Counted from the stretch's first letter, positions 21,833 through 30,690 are shown. The stretch: DNA of 30,690 bases from Thermoleophilaceae bacterium (GCA_016463365.1 JAEMRJ010000015.1:1-30690); one strand, 5' to 3'. Notes: generated by a model not told the origin, from the letters alone. Numbers and translations are program-made.

Positions 21833-22564
21833 CTACCAAGTGGTCAACGATCGCAGCATCGCGCTCTCTTCGCGCACCAGCTCAAGCACGTCGAGCGGCG
21901 TCTCGCAGATATTGATCCGCGACAGGTCTCGAGCATCGATGTTCCCGTCGGCGACCATCCGCTCGCGCAGCCAGTCGATCAGCCCGCCCCAGTAACCCCT
22001 GCCCACCAGCGCCACGGGGTAGTGGCGGATCGTCCCGGTCTGGGCCAGCGTGAGGGCTTCAAACAGCTCATCCATCGTGCCAAAACCGCCCGGCATCACC
22101 ACAAAAGCCTGCGCGTAGCGCACAAACATCACCTTGCGAACGTAGAAGTGTTCAAAGGTCAGGCAGATGTCCTGGTAGGGGTTGGGTTGTTGCTCGTGCG
22201 GCAGCTTGATGTTGCAGCCGATCGAGGTCGCGCCGACATCCTGAGCGCCGCGGTTGGCGGCCTCCATGATCCCGGGCCCGCCGCCGGTGATCACCGAATA
22301 GCCGTTTCGGCCAAGTTCTGCAGCGATTGCGCGGGCGCGGATGTAGTCGGGGTGGGTGGCCGGCGTGCGCGCCGAGCCGAAGATCGAGACCCCGCGCTGC
22401 ACGCCGGCCAGCGCCTCGAACCCCATTTTGAACTCGGCTGCGATGCTGGCGATCCGCGCCGGGTCGTCCGCCGCGCTGAGCGGCACGTCGGCGCCGACTC
22501 CGAGCAGCAGGTCTTCATCGAAGGTCTCGGCGAAGCGAGGGAGCTTTGATCTGTCTTCCGGCAC
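21833..22564 (-). CDS. LOG family / TIGR00730 Rossmann-fold protein
   Basis: 243 residues. The Rossmann core includes VSIFGSAR, VITGGGPGIMEAANRGA and the PGGFGTMDELFEAL motif of lysine-decarboxylase-like (LOG) proteins. Characterised members are phosphoribohydrolases that release cytokinin-type bases from nucleotide monophosphates; others bind or hydrolyse nucleotides, so the substrate here is open. GTG 22564 has both a TACGGT box 6 nt upstream and AGGAGG 13 nt upstream. A leaderless transcript would not include the latter. It is divergent from purT. Confidence 0.9.
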   Translation of the reverse strand: MPEDRSKLPRFAETFDEDLLLGVGADVPLSAADDPARIASIAAEFKMGFEALAGVQRGVSIFGSARTPATHPDYIRARAIAAELGRNGYSVITGGGPGIMEAANRGAQDVGATSIGCNIKLPHEQQPNPYQDICLTFEHFYVRKVMFVRYAQAFVVMPGGFGTMDELFEALTLAQTGTIRHYPVALVGRGYWGGLIDWLRERMVADGNIDARDLSRINICETPLDVLELVREESAMLRSLTTW

Positions 22565-22570
22565 GTGCGT

Positions 22571-22576
22571 ACCGTA
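22571..22576 (-). promoter_or_regulatory. Putative -10 box of the LOG gene (leaderless)
   Basis: TACGGT on the minus strand, 6 nt before GTG 22564. AGGAGG at 22578-22583 lies further upstream and argues for a longer leader instead, so the call is uncertain. Confidence 0.35.
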
Positions 22577-22643
22577 ACCTCCTCGCGGTGACCTGCCACA
22601 AGACAAGCGTCGACCACGCAGCCGCCGACGTCGGCGGGCCGGC

Positions 22644-23843
22644 ATGATCGGCACGCCCGGCACCGCGTCAGCCACGCGACTGGTGCTGCTCGGATCTGGT
22701 GAGCTCGGCCGCGAGGTCGCAATTGAGGCCGTGCGCCTGGGCTGCGAAGTGGTCGCATGCGACCGCTATCCGGGAGCGCCCGCCATGGCGCCGGCGCACC
22801 GCAGTCACGTTCTGAAAATGTCCGACCCCGATCAGCTCCGAGCGATTCTCATCAAGGAGCGCGAGCAGCCGTGCGCCCGCCTGATCATCGTCCCCGAGAT
22901 CGAGGCGATCGCCACCGAAGTACTCGTGGAGTTCGAGGACGCTGGCGCACACGTCGTGCCAAACGCCCGCGCCGCCCGCCTCACGATGGACCGCGAAGGC
23001 ATCCGTCGCCTGGCCGCAGAAGATCTTGGGCTTGCAACTTCGCCCTACCGGTTCTGCGACAGCGAGCAGGAACTGGCAGCGGCGGCCCAGATTCTCGGCC
23101 ACCCCTGCGTGATCAAGCCGATCATGTCCTCATCCGGCAAGGGGCAGTCGGTCGCGCGCAGCGCCGATGACATTGCGAGCGCCTGGGCGCACGCCCAAGA
23201 GGCCGGTCGGGTCGGCGGCGGTCGCGTGATCTGCGAGGCCTTCGTCGATTTCGACTACGAGCTCACGCTCCTGACCGTCCGGCACGCCGGCGGCACAAGT
23301 TTCTGTGCGCCGATCGGTCACCGCCAGGAAGGCGGCGACTACCGCGAGAGCTGGCAGCCGGCGGCAGTCGATCCGCTCGTGCTCGAGCGCTGCCACGACG
23401 TCGCGCGCACGATCACCGCGGGACTCGGTGGCCACGGAATCTTCGGAGTCGAACTCTTCGTGGCAGGCGACGAAGTGCTCTTCTCGGAGGTTTCACCGCG
23501 ACCCCATGACACCGGCCTCGTGACGCTGGCAAGCCAGCAGCTCTCGGAGTTCGCGCTGCACGTTCGCGCGATTCTGGGGCTCGCCGTGCCAGAAGGCGAG
23601 GTGCCGCTGCGCTTCCCGGCAGCGAGTTCAGTAATACTTGCGGATGAAACTGTTGACGAGCCCACGTACGTGGGAACAGACGATGCACTTCTTAGCTCCC
23701 AAAACGTTTCAGTCTCGATTTTTGGTAAACCGTCGGCCTCTCCGGGCAGACGGATGGGCGTGGTCCTTGCGACCGGCGAAGACGCCCAGGCTGCTCGCAA
23801 AGCCGCAACCACGGCGGCAAGTGGCATACAGGTCCGTCCTTAG
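22644..23843 (+). CDS. purT: Formate-dependent phosphoribosylglycinamide formyltransferase
   Basis: 399 residues of the ATP-grasp family. PurT makes formyl-GAR from GAR, formate and ATP, the folate-free version of purine step 3. Family signatures are present: [15 protein letters not shown] at the N-terminus, [46 protein letters not shown] (ATP-binding loop), and [14 protein letters not shown] near the C-terminus, where ATP-grasp metal ligands fall. Length fits the family. ATG 22644 has no clear Shine-Dalgarno. No other purine genes are nearby. Confidence 0.94.
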   Translation: MIGTPGTASATRLVLLGSGELGREVAIEAVRLGCEVVACDRYPGAPAMAPAHRSHVLKMSDPDQLRAILIKEREQPCARLIIVPEIEAIATEVLVEFEDAGAHVVPNARAARLTMDREGIRRLAAEDLGLATSPYRFCDSEQELAAAAQILGHPCVIKPIMSSSGKGQSVARSADDIASAWAHAQEAGRVGGGRVICEAFVDFDYELTLLTVRHAGGTSFCAPIGHRQEGGDYRESWQPAAVDPLVLERCHDVARTITAGLGGHGIFGVELFVAGDEVLFSEVSPRPHDTGLVTLASQQLSEFALHVRAILGLAVPEGEVPLRFPAASSVILADETVDEPTYVGTDDALLSSQNVSVSIFGKPSASPGRRMGVVLATGEDAQAARKAATTAASGIQVRP

Positions 23844-23880
23844 GGACAGAGCAACCCACGCACACGCACTTACCGAGGGG

Positions 23881-23886
23881 TAGACT
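23881..23886 (+). promoter_or_regulatory. Putative -10 box of the MarR gene (leaderless)
   Basis: TAGACT, 7 nt before GTG 23894. GAGGGG at 23875-23880 is 7 nt from the alternative TTG start at 23888, so the two readings compete. Confidence 0.45.
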
Positions 23887-23893
23887 CTTGGAC

Positions 23894-24352
23894 GTGGAAA
23901 ATTCAGTAACTGGAGTTGATCGCGAGGCAGCCATCCGGCAACTGGGCGCTGCCTATCAAGGCGTCGCGCGCGCCCAGCGCAGGTTGCGCGGCCGGGATGC
24001 AATGCAGCCCGGACGGCTCACAGCGCCGCAGGTCAACCTGATCGGACCGCTCGCCGAAAACGGCCCGATGTCATCCGGTCAGCTGGCGGAAGCCGCCGGC
24101 CTCACGCCGGCCACCACCACGCACATGCTTGATCAGCTCGCCGTCGCCGGCGTTGTCGAGCGCAATCGCCAGGAGCACGACAAGCGCGTGGTCATAACCA
24201 GCCTCACCGACACCGGCGTGGCGATGCTCACTTCGCGCGTTGACGAGATGAATGAAGCCTGGGGACACGCGCTCGCAGAGTTCGACGCGAAGCAGATGGA
24301 GACGGCCGCCGAGGTGATCAGCGCGATCTGCAAGTTCGTCGACGACCTCTAG
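23894..24352 (+). CDS. MarR family transcriptional regulator
   Basis: About 152 residues with a winged helix-turn-helix. MSSGQLAEAAGLTPATTTHMLDQLAVAGVVER (in two helices) is the recognition region and RNRQEHDKRVVITSLTDTG the beta wing. The helices at both ends would form the dimer interface. Ligand and targets are unknown. It ends 11 bases from the convergent quinone oxidoreductase gene, a plausible but unproven target. The start is GTG 23894 (leaderless reading) or TTG 23888 (Shine-Dalgarno reading). Confidence 0.9.
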   Translation: MENSVTGVDREAAIRQLGAAYQGVARAQRRLRGRDAMQPGRLTAPQVNLIGPLAENGPMSSGQLAEAAGLTPATTTHMLDQLAVAGVVERNRQEHDKRVVITSLTDTGVAMLTSRVDEMNEAWGHALAEFDAKQMETAAEVISAICKFVDDL

Positions 24353-24363
24353 ACCGCCGGCCC

Positions 24364-25320
24364 CTACGGAACGAGAATCAGTTTGCCGGTGGTTCCGCGT
24401 CCGCGAATCGCCTCGTGAGCTGCTCGCGCGTCTGCGAGCGGAAAACTGCCGCCGTCGATCGTCTTCAGCTCGCCCGATGAAACAAGCGAGATCAGATCGG
24501 TCATCGCGGCATCCATCATCCCCGGCCTGGTCATGCAGTGGACCAGCCAGAAACCGATCACCGCGCGCGAAGTGCCCATCAGCATTCCGACGCTGATGTC
24601 CTTGGGCGGAACGCGCCCGGCCATGCCGTAGACCACGTGGCGTCCGAACGGGGCCAGAGCCTTCGTGCCGCCGTCGGTCGTCGGGCCGCCGACCATGTCA
24701 AGGATCACGTCGACCTTCTTGCCTTCGTTGGCCTCGCGCAGGCGCTGATTCATCTCTTCGGCCGTGTGCACGCGCGAATCAACTGCGACGTCGGCGCCAA
24801 GTTCAAGAGCTTGCGCGCGCTTCTCCTCGGTCGAGGCGGTGGCGATCACGCGCCCTGCTCCCCAGCGCCTGGCCAGCTGAACGGCGATCGTGCCGACGCC
24901 GCCACCGGCAGCGTGAATGACGACAGATTCGCCCTCTGCGAGCTTGGCCGATGTCTTCAGCAGGTGCCAGGCGGTGGCGCCCTGCAGAACGATCGACAGG
25001 GCCGAGCTCGCGCTCATCTCATCGGGGATCTCCCATGCCGCCTGCGGCCACGCAACAGCCTTCTGGGCGTAGCCGCCTCCGCTCAGCAGCGCCACGAAGC
25101 GACGGCCGTCTGACGCGCGGCCGACCACCTCGCCGCCCGGGACAAGCGGAAGCTCGGCTGGAGCAAGGTACGAGTTTTCGGCCTGGTGGGTGTCGGCGTA
25201 GTTGACACCGATCGCTTCGACATCGATCAGCAGCGCGCCGTCGGGTGCGACGGGCTCATCGATCTCGACGAGCTCCAGCACCTCGGGACCGCCAAATTCT
25301 TTGACCTGTATTGCTTTCAT
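24364..25320 (-). CDS. Zinc-independent quinone oxidoreductase (MDR family)
   Basis: 318 residues. A GroES-like N-terminal domain (MKAIQVKEFGGPEVLELVEI, GVNYADTHQ) and an NADPH-binding Rossmann domain (HAAGGGVGTIAVQLARRWGA) mark the quinone oxidoreductase/zeta-crystallin branch of medium-chain dehydrogenases; the zinc-ligand cysteines are lacking. Likely reaction: NADPH-dependent reduction of quinones or enones. ATG 25320 begins four bases after the stop of the enoyl-CoA hydratase gene, so the two form an operon. The longer frame to 25455 overlaps that gene. Confidence 0.92.
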   Translation of the reverse strand: MKAIQVKEFGGPEVLELVEIDEPVAPDGALLIDVEAIGVNYADTHQAENSYLAPAELPLVPGGEVVGRASDGRRFVALLSGGGYAQKAVAWPQAAWEIPDEMSASSALSIVLQGATAWHLLKTSAKLAEGESVVIHAAGGGVGTIAVQLARRWGAGRVIATASTEEKRAQALELGADVAVDSRVHTAEEMNQRLREANEGKKVDVILDMVGGPTTDGGTKALAPFGRHVVYGMAGRVPPKDISVGMLMGTSRAVIGFWLVHCMTRPGMMDAAMTDLISLVSSGELKTIDGGSFPLADARAAHEAIRGRGTTGKLILVP

Positions 25321-25324
25321 CAGT

Positions 25325-26011
25325 TCAGTCTCCCAGTCCCGGCAGTTTGTTTGCTTCAAGGTCACGCAGCGTTGCGAGTGCCGGCGCGTACAGACGCTGC
25401 TTGATGATCTGAAGCGTCGCGCCGTCCTTTTCTGCCAGCGCGCCGGCGCGCTCAACGGCAGCAGTCAAGACCTGATCCTCCGGCACGGCCGCCTGAACGA
25501 TTTCTGCAGCCACGGCCTCGCCGCCGCCGTATCGCCTGCCGGTGACCATCGATTCGTAGGCGACCTGGGGCTTCAGCCGCGACTTGATCAGCGCATCCAT
25601 GCCGGGGGTGAACGGAATGCGGATGTCAACTTCCGGGAAGCAGAAGTAGCCGCGGTCCTCGCGCATGATCCGCTCGTCAAATGCAACCGCGAGCATCGCG
25701 CCGGCCGCAAAGCAGTGGCCCTGGATCGCGGCGATCGTCGGCGCGGGAAATTCGAGCGCGCGCGCAAGCAGCCCGTGCACCTCCGGGATGAACGCCGGAA
25801 TCTTCTCGACATTGGCGCCAAACCACTCGAGGTCGAGGCCGTTGGACCAGACCTTTCCGCTGGCGGCGATGACCAGCGCGCGAGGTGACGGCGCTGCTTC
25901 GACTTCGTCCAGCGCCGCGTTGACACCGCCCACCCAGTCAGGATTGAATCGATTCTCGTCGTCGCCGAGATTGAGGACAAAGACGTTTCCGTCGCGATCG
26001 AGGGATGGCAC
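25325..26011 (-). CDS. Enoyl-CoA hydratase/isomerase family protein
   Basis: 228 residues of the crotonase fold. VWSNGLDLEWFG and AIQGHCFAAGAMLAVAFDERIM form the oxyanion-hole regions, and FPEVDIRIPFTPGM the active-site segment. The short length and the FNPDWVGGVNAALDEVE block resemble delta3-delta2-enoyl-CoA isomerases more than classical hydratases, but the reaction is not settled. GTG 26011 follows AGGAG by about 7 nt, and TATGAT at 26051-26056 could be its -10 box. It is the first gene of the operon with the quinone oxidoreductase and is divergent from the fluoride channel genes. Confidence 0.88.
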   Translation of the reverse strand: MPSLDRDGNVFVLNLGDDENRFNPDWVGGVNAALDEVEAAPSPRALVIAASGKVWSNGLDLEWFGANVEKIPAFIPEVHGLLARALEFPAPTIAAIQGHCFAAGAMLAVAFDERIMREDRGYFCFPEVDIRIPFTPGMDALIKSRLKPQVAYESMVTGRRYGGGEAVAAEIVQAAVPEDQVLTAAVERAGALAEKDGATLQIIKQRLYAPALATLRDLEANKLPGLGD

Positions 26012-26050
26012 GAGCGGCTCCTTTGAGGAATGGGATGGTGGCCGTGCGCG

Positions 26051-26056
26051 ATCATA
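26051..26056 (-). promoter_or_regulatory. Putative -10 box of the enoyl-CoA hydratase operon
   Basis: TATGAT on the minus strand, about 40 nt before GTG 26011, giving a leader that contains AAAGGAG. It lies within the 51-base gap shared with the divergent channel genes. Confidence 0.5.
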
Positions 26057-26062
26057 TGCCCA

Positions 26063-26476
26063 ATGAACCGCCCGGTTGCTCTCTCGACGGACGCGCGCCC
26101 AGGTTTCGCCGCCGAATGCGCGGCGGTCTTCGTCGGCGGATTCGCCGGCGCACTCGCGCGCTACGGGCTCGTCGAGCTACTTGGTTCGCAGGGCGGCGAC
26201 TGGCCCTGGCCGATCTTCATCGCCAACGTCACCGGCTGCGCAATCCTCGGATATCTGATCGCCCATCGCGGCGGCGGCCTGGAGGTTTCGCTGATCGGCA
26301 CGGGTTTCTGCGGCGCGCTGACCACTTTCTCGACCTTCCAGCTGGAGATCTACCAGTTGCTCGACGCGCACTCCTATCTCACGGCGGTCGCCTACCCGGT
26401 CATCAGCATCATTTGCGGATTCTTTGCCGTCACTTCGGCGCGTCGGTTCGTCAACCGCGGAAAGGAACTGGCGTGA
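26063..26476 (+). CDS. crcB: Fluoride channel subunit CrcB/Fluc (first copy)
   Basis: 137 residues with four hydrophobic helices. Fluc motifs are visible: GGFAGALARYG in helix 1, FIANVTGCAILGY (the pore-facing Asn) in helix 2, and GFCGALTTFSTFQ (the phenylalanine box and central Na+ site region) in helix 3. It exports toxic fluoride by passive permeation. The GTGA overlap with the next gene suggests that the two make a heterodimer of opposite topologies. The ATG at 26063 is used; ATG 26030 is possible but adds an uncharacteristic WWPCAII stretch. Confidence 0.9.
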   Translation: MNRPVALSTDARPGFAAECAAVFVGGFAGALARYGLVELLGSQGGDWPWPIFIANVTGCAILGYLIAHRGGGLEVSLIGTGFCGALTTFSTFQLEIYQLLDAHSYLTAVAYPVISIICGFFAVTSARRFVNRGKELA

Positions 26477-26832
26477 TCGTCGCGCTCGCGATCGGCCTGC
26501 TCGGCGGCATCGGATCAGTCGCCCGCTTCGCCGTGCACCGCGGGATAACCCGCGAAGACCCGAGCGCGTTTCCGCTGGGCACCTTCATCGTCAACATGCT
26601 CGGAGCGTTCGGGATCGGAATTCTCTACGGCGCGAACGCCGATCGCGAGCTGACGCTGCTGATCGGCCTGGGCTTTCTCGGCGGCTTCACCACTTTCTCG
26701 ACCTGGATGTTCGAGAGCGAACGCCTGAACATCGACGGCTACCCCGTGGCCGCCGTGCGAAACATCGCGTTCAGCACGGCGATTGGTTTTCTTGGCGTGG
26801 TTGCGGGCGTCGCGCTGGGCCAGGCTGCCTAG
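26473..26832 (+). CDS. crcB: Fluoride channel subunit CrcB/Fluc (second copy)
   Basis: 119 residues, four hydrophobic helices, with GGIGSVARFAVHRG, GTFIVNMLGAFGIG and GFLGGFTTFSTWM in the expected order. GTG 26473 overlaps the first copy's stop by four bases (GTGA), so translation is coupled. Two diverged neighbours of this kind are typical of Gram-positive bacteria, in which each subunit has a fixed orientation. No fluoride riboswitch is evident upstream. Confidence 0.92.
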   Translation: MIVALAIGLLGGIGSVARFAVHRGITREDPSAFPLGTFIVNMLGAFGIGILYGANADRELTLLIGLGFLGGFTTFSTWMFESERLNIDGYPVAAVRNIAFSTAIGFLGVVAGVALGQAA

Positions 26833-26871
26833 CCACCCAGCGAGTCAGCGCCTTTCCGTCGGGCCGGGCCA

Positions 26872-26877
26872 TACACT
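26872..26877 (+). promoter_or_regulatory. Putative -10 box of the RHS gene (leaderless)
   Basis: TACACT, 8 nt before ATG 26886. No Shine-Dalgarno lies between. Confidence 0.5.
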
Positions 26878-26885
26878 CCCCGACC

Positions 26886-27212
26886 ATGAACACCACCCAG
26901 AAGCGGTTCCCCGCATTGTCAGCACTGCTTTTCGCACTTTCGGCCGCGCTGCTCTTTGCGGGAGGTGGGACATTCCCGGCCGCTGCCAACGCCGACGCCG
27001 ATCCCCTTCTTATCGTCGGCTTTGAATCGAGCCCAGCGACGATGCACGCTGGGATTGACGGAAGAATCACCGCGTATCTGAACAGGCAACCGTACGGAAA
27101 TGAGAGCGTCTCTTTCACGCAGGACGGCGAGGCCTACGGCTCCGGCACTCAGATGGGCGAGACCGAAAAGATCTGCCTCGATCGCCGTTGGATGGACACC
27201 GAATCTGAATAG
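26886..27212 (+). CDS. N-terminal part of the RHS protein (signal peptide), ended by a frame break
   Basis: 108 residues from ATG 26886 to a TAG. A signal peptide (NTTQKR, hydrophobic LSALLFALSAALLFAGGG, ending PAAANA) leads into the start of a domain (LLIVGFESSPATMHAGIDG ... VSFTQDGEAYGSGTQ). The last residues (KICLDRRWMDTESE) do not look like the family. The next frame continues the same domain with ASIAVGWTPNLNRELTYTATA, so the gene is split by one base. An extra A in AAAA (27166-27169) would explain it. It is either a real frameshift, a sequence error or, less likely, programmed +1 frameshifting. Confidence 0.75.
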   Translation: MNTTQKRFPALSALLFALSAALLFAGGGTFPAAANADADPLLIVGFESSPATMHAGIDGRITAYLNRQPYGNESVSFTQDGEAYGSGTQMGETEKICLDRRWMDTESE

Positions 27213-30200
27213 AGAGCTCACGTACACGGCGACGGCGCACTCGGCCGACGGATCGAGCAACACAGTTTCGCTGACCGTGCCCGTAGAGCGCTACGAATGG
27301 ATCGTTGATCTTTCATTCAGCGGCTCGTCGGTCGACGTCGGCGGGACATTGTCGGTCAGGGCGCAGCTCGATCCGGGGCAGATCCCGCTGGGAGCAATGA
27401 CGCCCTACTACCTGTACATCCAGAACGACGACACTGGTCAAACGGTCGCCCGTTGTCAGAATTTCGAGAACTACTGCGGGTACGACCATTTTGTCCCGTG
27501 GTCCGAAAACGCCGATCCCAACGACGCTCACTTCTCCGCTTTTGTCGCCAGGGAGGACGGAAGCGACATCGCAAGCAACGTTGAATCGGAATCGATCGAC
27601 ATCAAGCAGAAGCCTCTGAACGTCACGATTTCCAACAGCCCAGCCTCGGTAGCGGTCGGAAGCACCGGAAACGTCTACGCGAAGATGACCGAACCAGATG
27701 TGTATCTCCCGCTCATCCACCAGTACCTGAACATTCGCGATGACTCGAGCGGCCAGATTGTCGCCCGCTGCCAGAACTTCGACAACGACTGCGGCTACGG
27801 CTTCACCCCTGGCTGGGACGAAAATGCCGATCCTCAGGCGCGCAGCTATTCGGCATTCTTGAGCACATATGACCCGGCAGACCGCACCAGCGGGATCGCC
27901 TCGACAACGATCCCGGTAGATCGTCGAGTGATGCACGTGACGCTTCGGGCGAATCCCGAAAGCGTCCGGCCGGGTGATACCGGGGCGCTCGTTGCACAAG
28001 TGATGGATGGGGACTTCTTCACCCCGCTGACCCCTTACTACCTGTATATCCGGGACGACGACAACAACGAGATCGTGGCCAGATGCCGGAACATGAACAA
28101 CAACTGCGGACACAGCTTTGAAATGAGTAGGAACGATCCCAAGAATCGACATTTCTCGGCGTTCCTGGACACGGAATCCTTCACCGACCGCGCGAGCGAT
28201 ACCGACCGGGTGACCGTGCAGCCGCGCTTTGCGAACGGCGAACTCGGCGGGGGCGACCTTTCGGGTGCAGGCTCTGGCGGCTGCTCTCGCGCCCACGCCG
28301 GGGACCCTGTGCACACCGGAATTGGAAACTTTTACGAAACGTACAACGATCTGAAGATTCCGGGCCGTGGTTGTCCGCTCGACCTCTCGCGAACTTACAA
28401 CTCCGCTGCGAGCGGCTCGCGCGGCGCGTTCGGCAACGGCTGGAGTTTCAGCTACGGCATGTCCGTGGCGCAAGAGTCAGGTTCCTCCACGGCGCTGGTC
28501 ACCCAGGAGAACGGAAGCGAGATTGGTTTCGTTCAAACCCTCAACACTTACTCTGCGCCGCCGCACGTCATGGCCACGCTCACGCGAAACCCTGACTCCA
28601 CCTGGACGTTCATCAGAAACAGCCGCAAGTCGTTCACCTTTGACAGCAGCGGCCGGCTGATCCAGGAAAAGGATCTCAACAACTACTCGACGACCATCGA
28701 GTATCCGGATGCGAACACGATCATCGCAACCGACTCCGCGGGCCGCAAGATCACCATGACGCTCACCAACGGTCTGATCGTGTCAGCGACCGACAATTCC
28801 GTGCCGGCCAGGAGCCTGACCTACAGGTACGACAGCGCAGGCAATCTGGTTGAGGCCACCGACGTTGGCGGCGGCGTGACGCGCTTCGCCTATGACGGAA
28901 AGAATCGGATGGTGACGGTGCGAGAACCTAAGTACTCGGGTGACACGACGACCTCGCCGGCGCCAGAGGTGCGGAACGAATACGACGATATAGATCGGGT
29001 GACCGCCCAGACCGATCAGCTGGGTCGCGTCACAACTTTTGACTACAACACCACGCCGGGATCGACAATTGTCACGGACCCTGCCGGAAATGCGCTCGTG
29101 GACAAATATGTCGACGGCCTCCGGGTTTCGCGAACGCGCGCTTACGGAACGCCCCAGGCAGCTAAGTGGACCTACGAGTTCGACCCCTCCACACATGCAC
29201 TCACGCGGTCCTGCGATCCGCTCGACCATTGCACCGCGAAGACGAATGACGCTCGCGGCAATGTGCTCACAAGCACCGACCCGCTCAATCGGACCACGAC
29301 TTACACCTACGACTCGATCAACAATGTCACGTCAATCACGGACCCCAAGGGCGTGAAAACCACGAAGGCCTATGACTCGGCAGGCAATCTGCTGAGCGTC
29401 TCAAGGCCGCTCAAGGACAGCGCCGGGGCGACGACGGCGACTCAGTCCGAGACCTTCACCTACGGGGGCGCCTACGCCGGCGACTTGATGGCAAGGACAG
29501 ATCCCAACGGCAAGATCTGGCGATACACCTATGACTCATTCGGCAACCAGACTTCAGTCACGGCGCCGCCGACGCCAGAGAACGCCGCCGGAAACAAGAC
29601 CACGCGAACCTTCAACACGAGCACCGGATGGATGCTCAGCGAAACGAGCCCGAAGGGCAATCTGACCGGCGCAAACGCCACAGCCTTCACGACGAACTAC
29701 ACCTATGACGCGTTCGGCCGCCCAACGTCGGTCACGGATCCGCTTTGGAAGTCGACGAGTCCAAACCTGCACAAAACCGTTTCACACTACGACGCCAACG
29801 GAAATGTCGACTACGAGATTGACGGCAACGGAAACAAGACGACTTACGTCTACGACGCGGCCAATCAGTTGACCCAGACGATCAGAGCCAACGGCACGAG
29901 TACACGCCAGGACTACTGGGCAGACGGTTCGCTGCGCCGCGAGTACAACGGACTTGGCGATGCGACTGAGTATCAATACGACCCGCTCGGAAATCCGGCA
30001 TCGATGACCGACCCATTGGGCCGCGCAACGACGGTCAGTTTTGACGCCGCCGGTCGATTGACAAAGCGAATCGCCCCCGGCGGCAGCTGCACGGTCGCGC
30101 CCAAAGCCAACTGCGCGAATTACACCTACGACGCAGCAAATCAGATGACCGGCCTCAGCTACGCCGATGGACTCACGCCAGCGGTGAGCAACATCACCTA

Positions 30201-30690
30201 CGACGCTGCTGGGCAGAGGACTGCCATCACGGATGGCACAGGCACCTCAGCCTGGACCTGGGACAGCCTCAACCGCCTGACCAGCACAAAGGACGGCTAC
30301 GGCAGCACAGTGTCATACGCATATGACCTGGCAAACAACCAGACGAGCCTGACCTACCCGAGCGGCTCAAAGGTCACCCGCACCTTCGACGCTGCCGGCC
30401 GCAACGACTCAATCCAGGACTGGAAGTCAAACAAGACGACCTTCGCCTTCGACGCGAACTCAAACCTGACCACCACCAGGTTCCCGACCTCCACCGGCGT
30501 GATCGACACGAACACCTACGACAACGCCGACGCCGTCACGTCGATCGCCGCAAAGAAGGGCACCACAAACCTCGCCACCTTCAACTACGCAAGAAACGGC
30601 GCAGATCAAGTCGCCTCAAGCACCACAACCGGCATCACCGAATCCGCCAATGCTTATGCCTACAACACCCTGGGCCAGCTCACCAAATCC
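27169..30690 (+). CDS. RHS/YD-repeat protein, main part, open at the window end
   Basis: At least 1174 residues in one uninterrupted frame to the last base. In order: the end of an Ig-like strand domain; three copies of a Cys-pair module (27301-28230); a Gly/Ser linker; a DUF6531-like RHS leader (HAGDPVHTGIGNFYE, GCPLDLSRTYNS, FGNGWSFSYGM); and many YD repeats (YDSAGNLVEATD, YDAANQLTQT, YDPLGNPASMTDPLGRAT, FDAAGRL). RHS proteins form large shells that often carry a variable C-terminal toxin or adhesin; here the C-terminus lies outside the window. With the signal peptide of the preceding frame it would be exported. No start codon belongs to this part alone, although GTG 27277 is possible. Confidence 0.85.
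27301..28230 (+). repeat. Three tandem Cys-pair modules before the RHS region
   Basis: Units of about 100-106 residues at roughly 27301-27615, 27616-27930 and 27931-28230. Each starts with a strand and SV..G.TG or SVDVGGT, then PYYLYI.(D/N)D or a variant, a block VARCxNxxNxCG, a W or S/N-rich turn with NADP or NDP, and FSAF. The second has HQYLNIRDD. I do not recognise this module as a named domain. Both Cys are invariant across the copies. Confidence 0.75.

Noticed and set aside
26012..26062. Fluoride riboswitch upstream of the crcB pair
   Set aside because: The gap is only 51 bases and lacks the GGUGAUGG and CUGAUG-type core pairs and pseudoknot arrangement I would expect; it is taken up by the divergent operon's promoter.
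27150..27185. Programmed +1 frameshift site in the RHS gene
   Set aside because: No known +1 slippery codon followed by a stop is present at the join, and the zero-frame stop is about 40 bases downstream; a simple one-base indel in AAAA explains it better.
27313..28473. A 386-residue minus-strand open frame
   Set aside because: It lies wholly opposite the RHS frame, which has clear modules; the antisense frame has no recognisable motifs and a composition expected from a shadow.

Overview
The window looks like a chromosomal segment of a high-GC Gram-positive bacterium of the Actinomycetota. I suspect the Thermoleophilia/Solirubrobacterales. The basis is the base composition, frequent GTG and TTG starts, the SigK/RskA pair, the mycobacterium-like six-helix HAMP cyclase, and the large secreted proteins built from cysteine-paired Ig-like modules. 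That placement is an inference. Genes are dense on both strands, two convergent pairs share stop-codon bases, and no gene-free stretch exceeds 300 bases.

Layout. 1-3.5 kb: tRNA-Ser(GGA), a sterol-desaturase-family hydroxylase, a DEDDh exonuclease, a two-gene operon of small helical proteins (the first with an apparent ATT start), tRNA-Ser(CGA) and tadA. 3.6-7 kb: a secreted subtilase with no usual start codon, a universal stress protein, an unannotated 29-residue membrane microprotein with its own promoter and terminator, a lipoprotein that looks like a cupredoxin without copper ligands, and a YceH-family protein. 7-11.2 kb: a SigK-like sigma factor with its anti-sigma factor, a Baeyer-Villiger-type flavin monooxygenase, a DUF4389 membrane protein and a TetR regulator with a palindromic operator.

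11.3-17.4 kb: two very large exported Ig-like repeat proteins. The second follows a strong promoter and a structured leader that ends in an intrinsic terminator. 17.4-22.6 kb: an HTH protein, an acyl-CoA dehydrogenase, a REP-associated tyrosine transposase between two long near-identical palindromes, a six-helix HAMP adenylate cyclase and a LOG-family protein. 22.6-26.9 kb: purT, a MarR regulator, a quinone oxidoreductase/enoyl-CoA hydratase operon and a tandem pair of fluoride channels. 26.9 kb to the end: an exported RHS/YD-repeat protein that runs off the window. It has a +1 frame break near its N-terminus and three copies of an unfamiliar Cys-pair module.

A recurring feature is a TANNNT hexamer 6-8 nt upstream of the start codon with no useful Shine-Dalgarno sequence. 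I count eleven clear cases plus one weaker one, which suggests leaderless transcription is common here. I used it to choose several starts that differ from the longest ORF.

The most unusual items are the REP/RAYT element with a dyad over its start codon, the structured leader or small RNA at 14355-14424, the microprotein at 5600-5689, the ATT-start operon, and the frameshifted RHS gene with its triplicated module.
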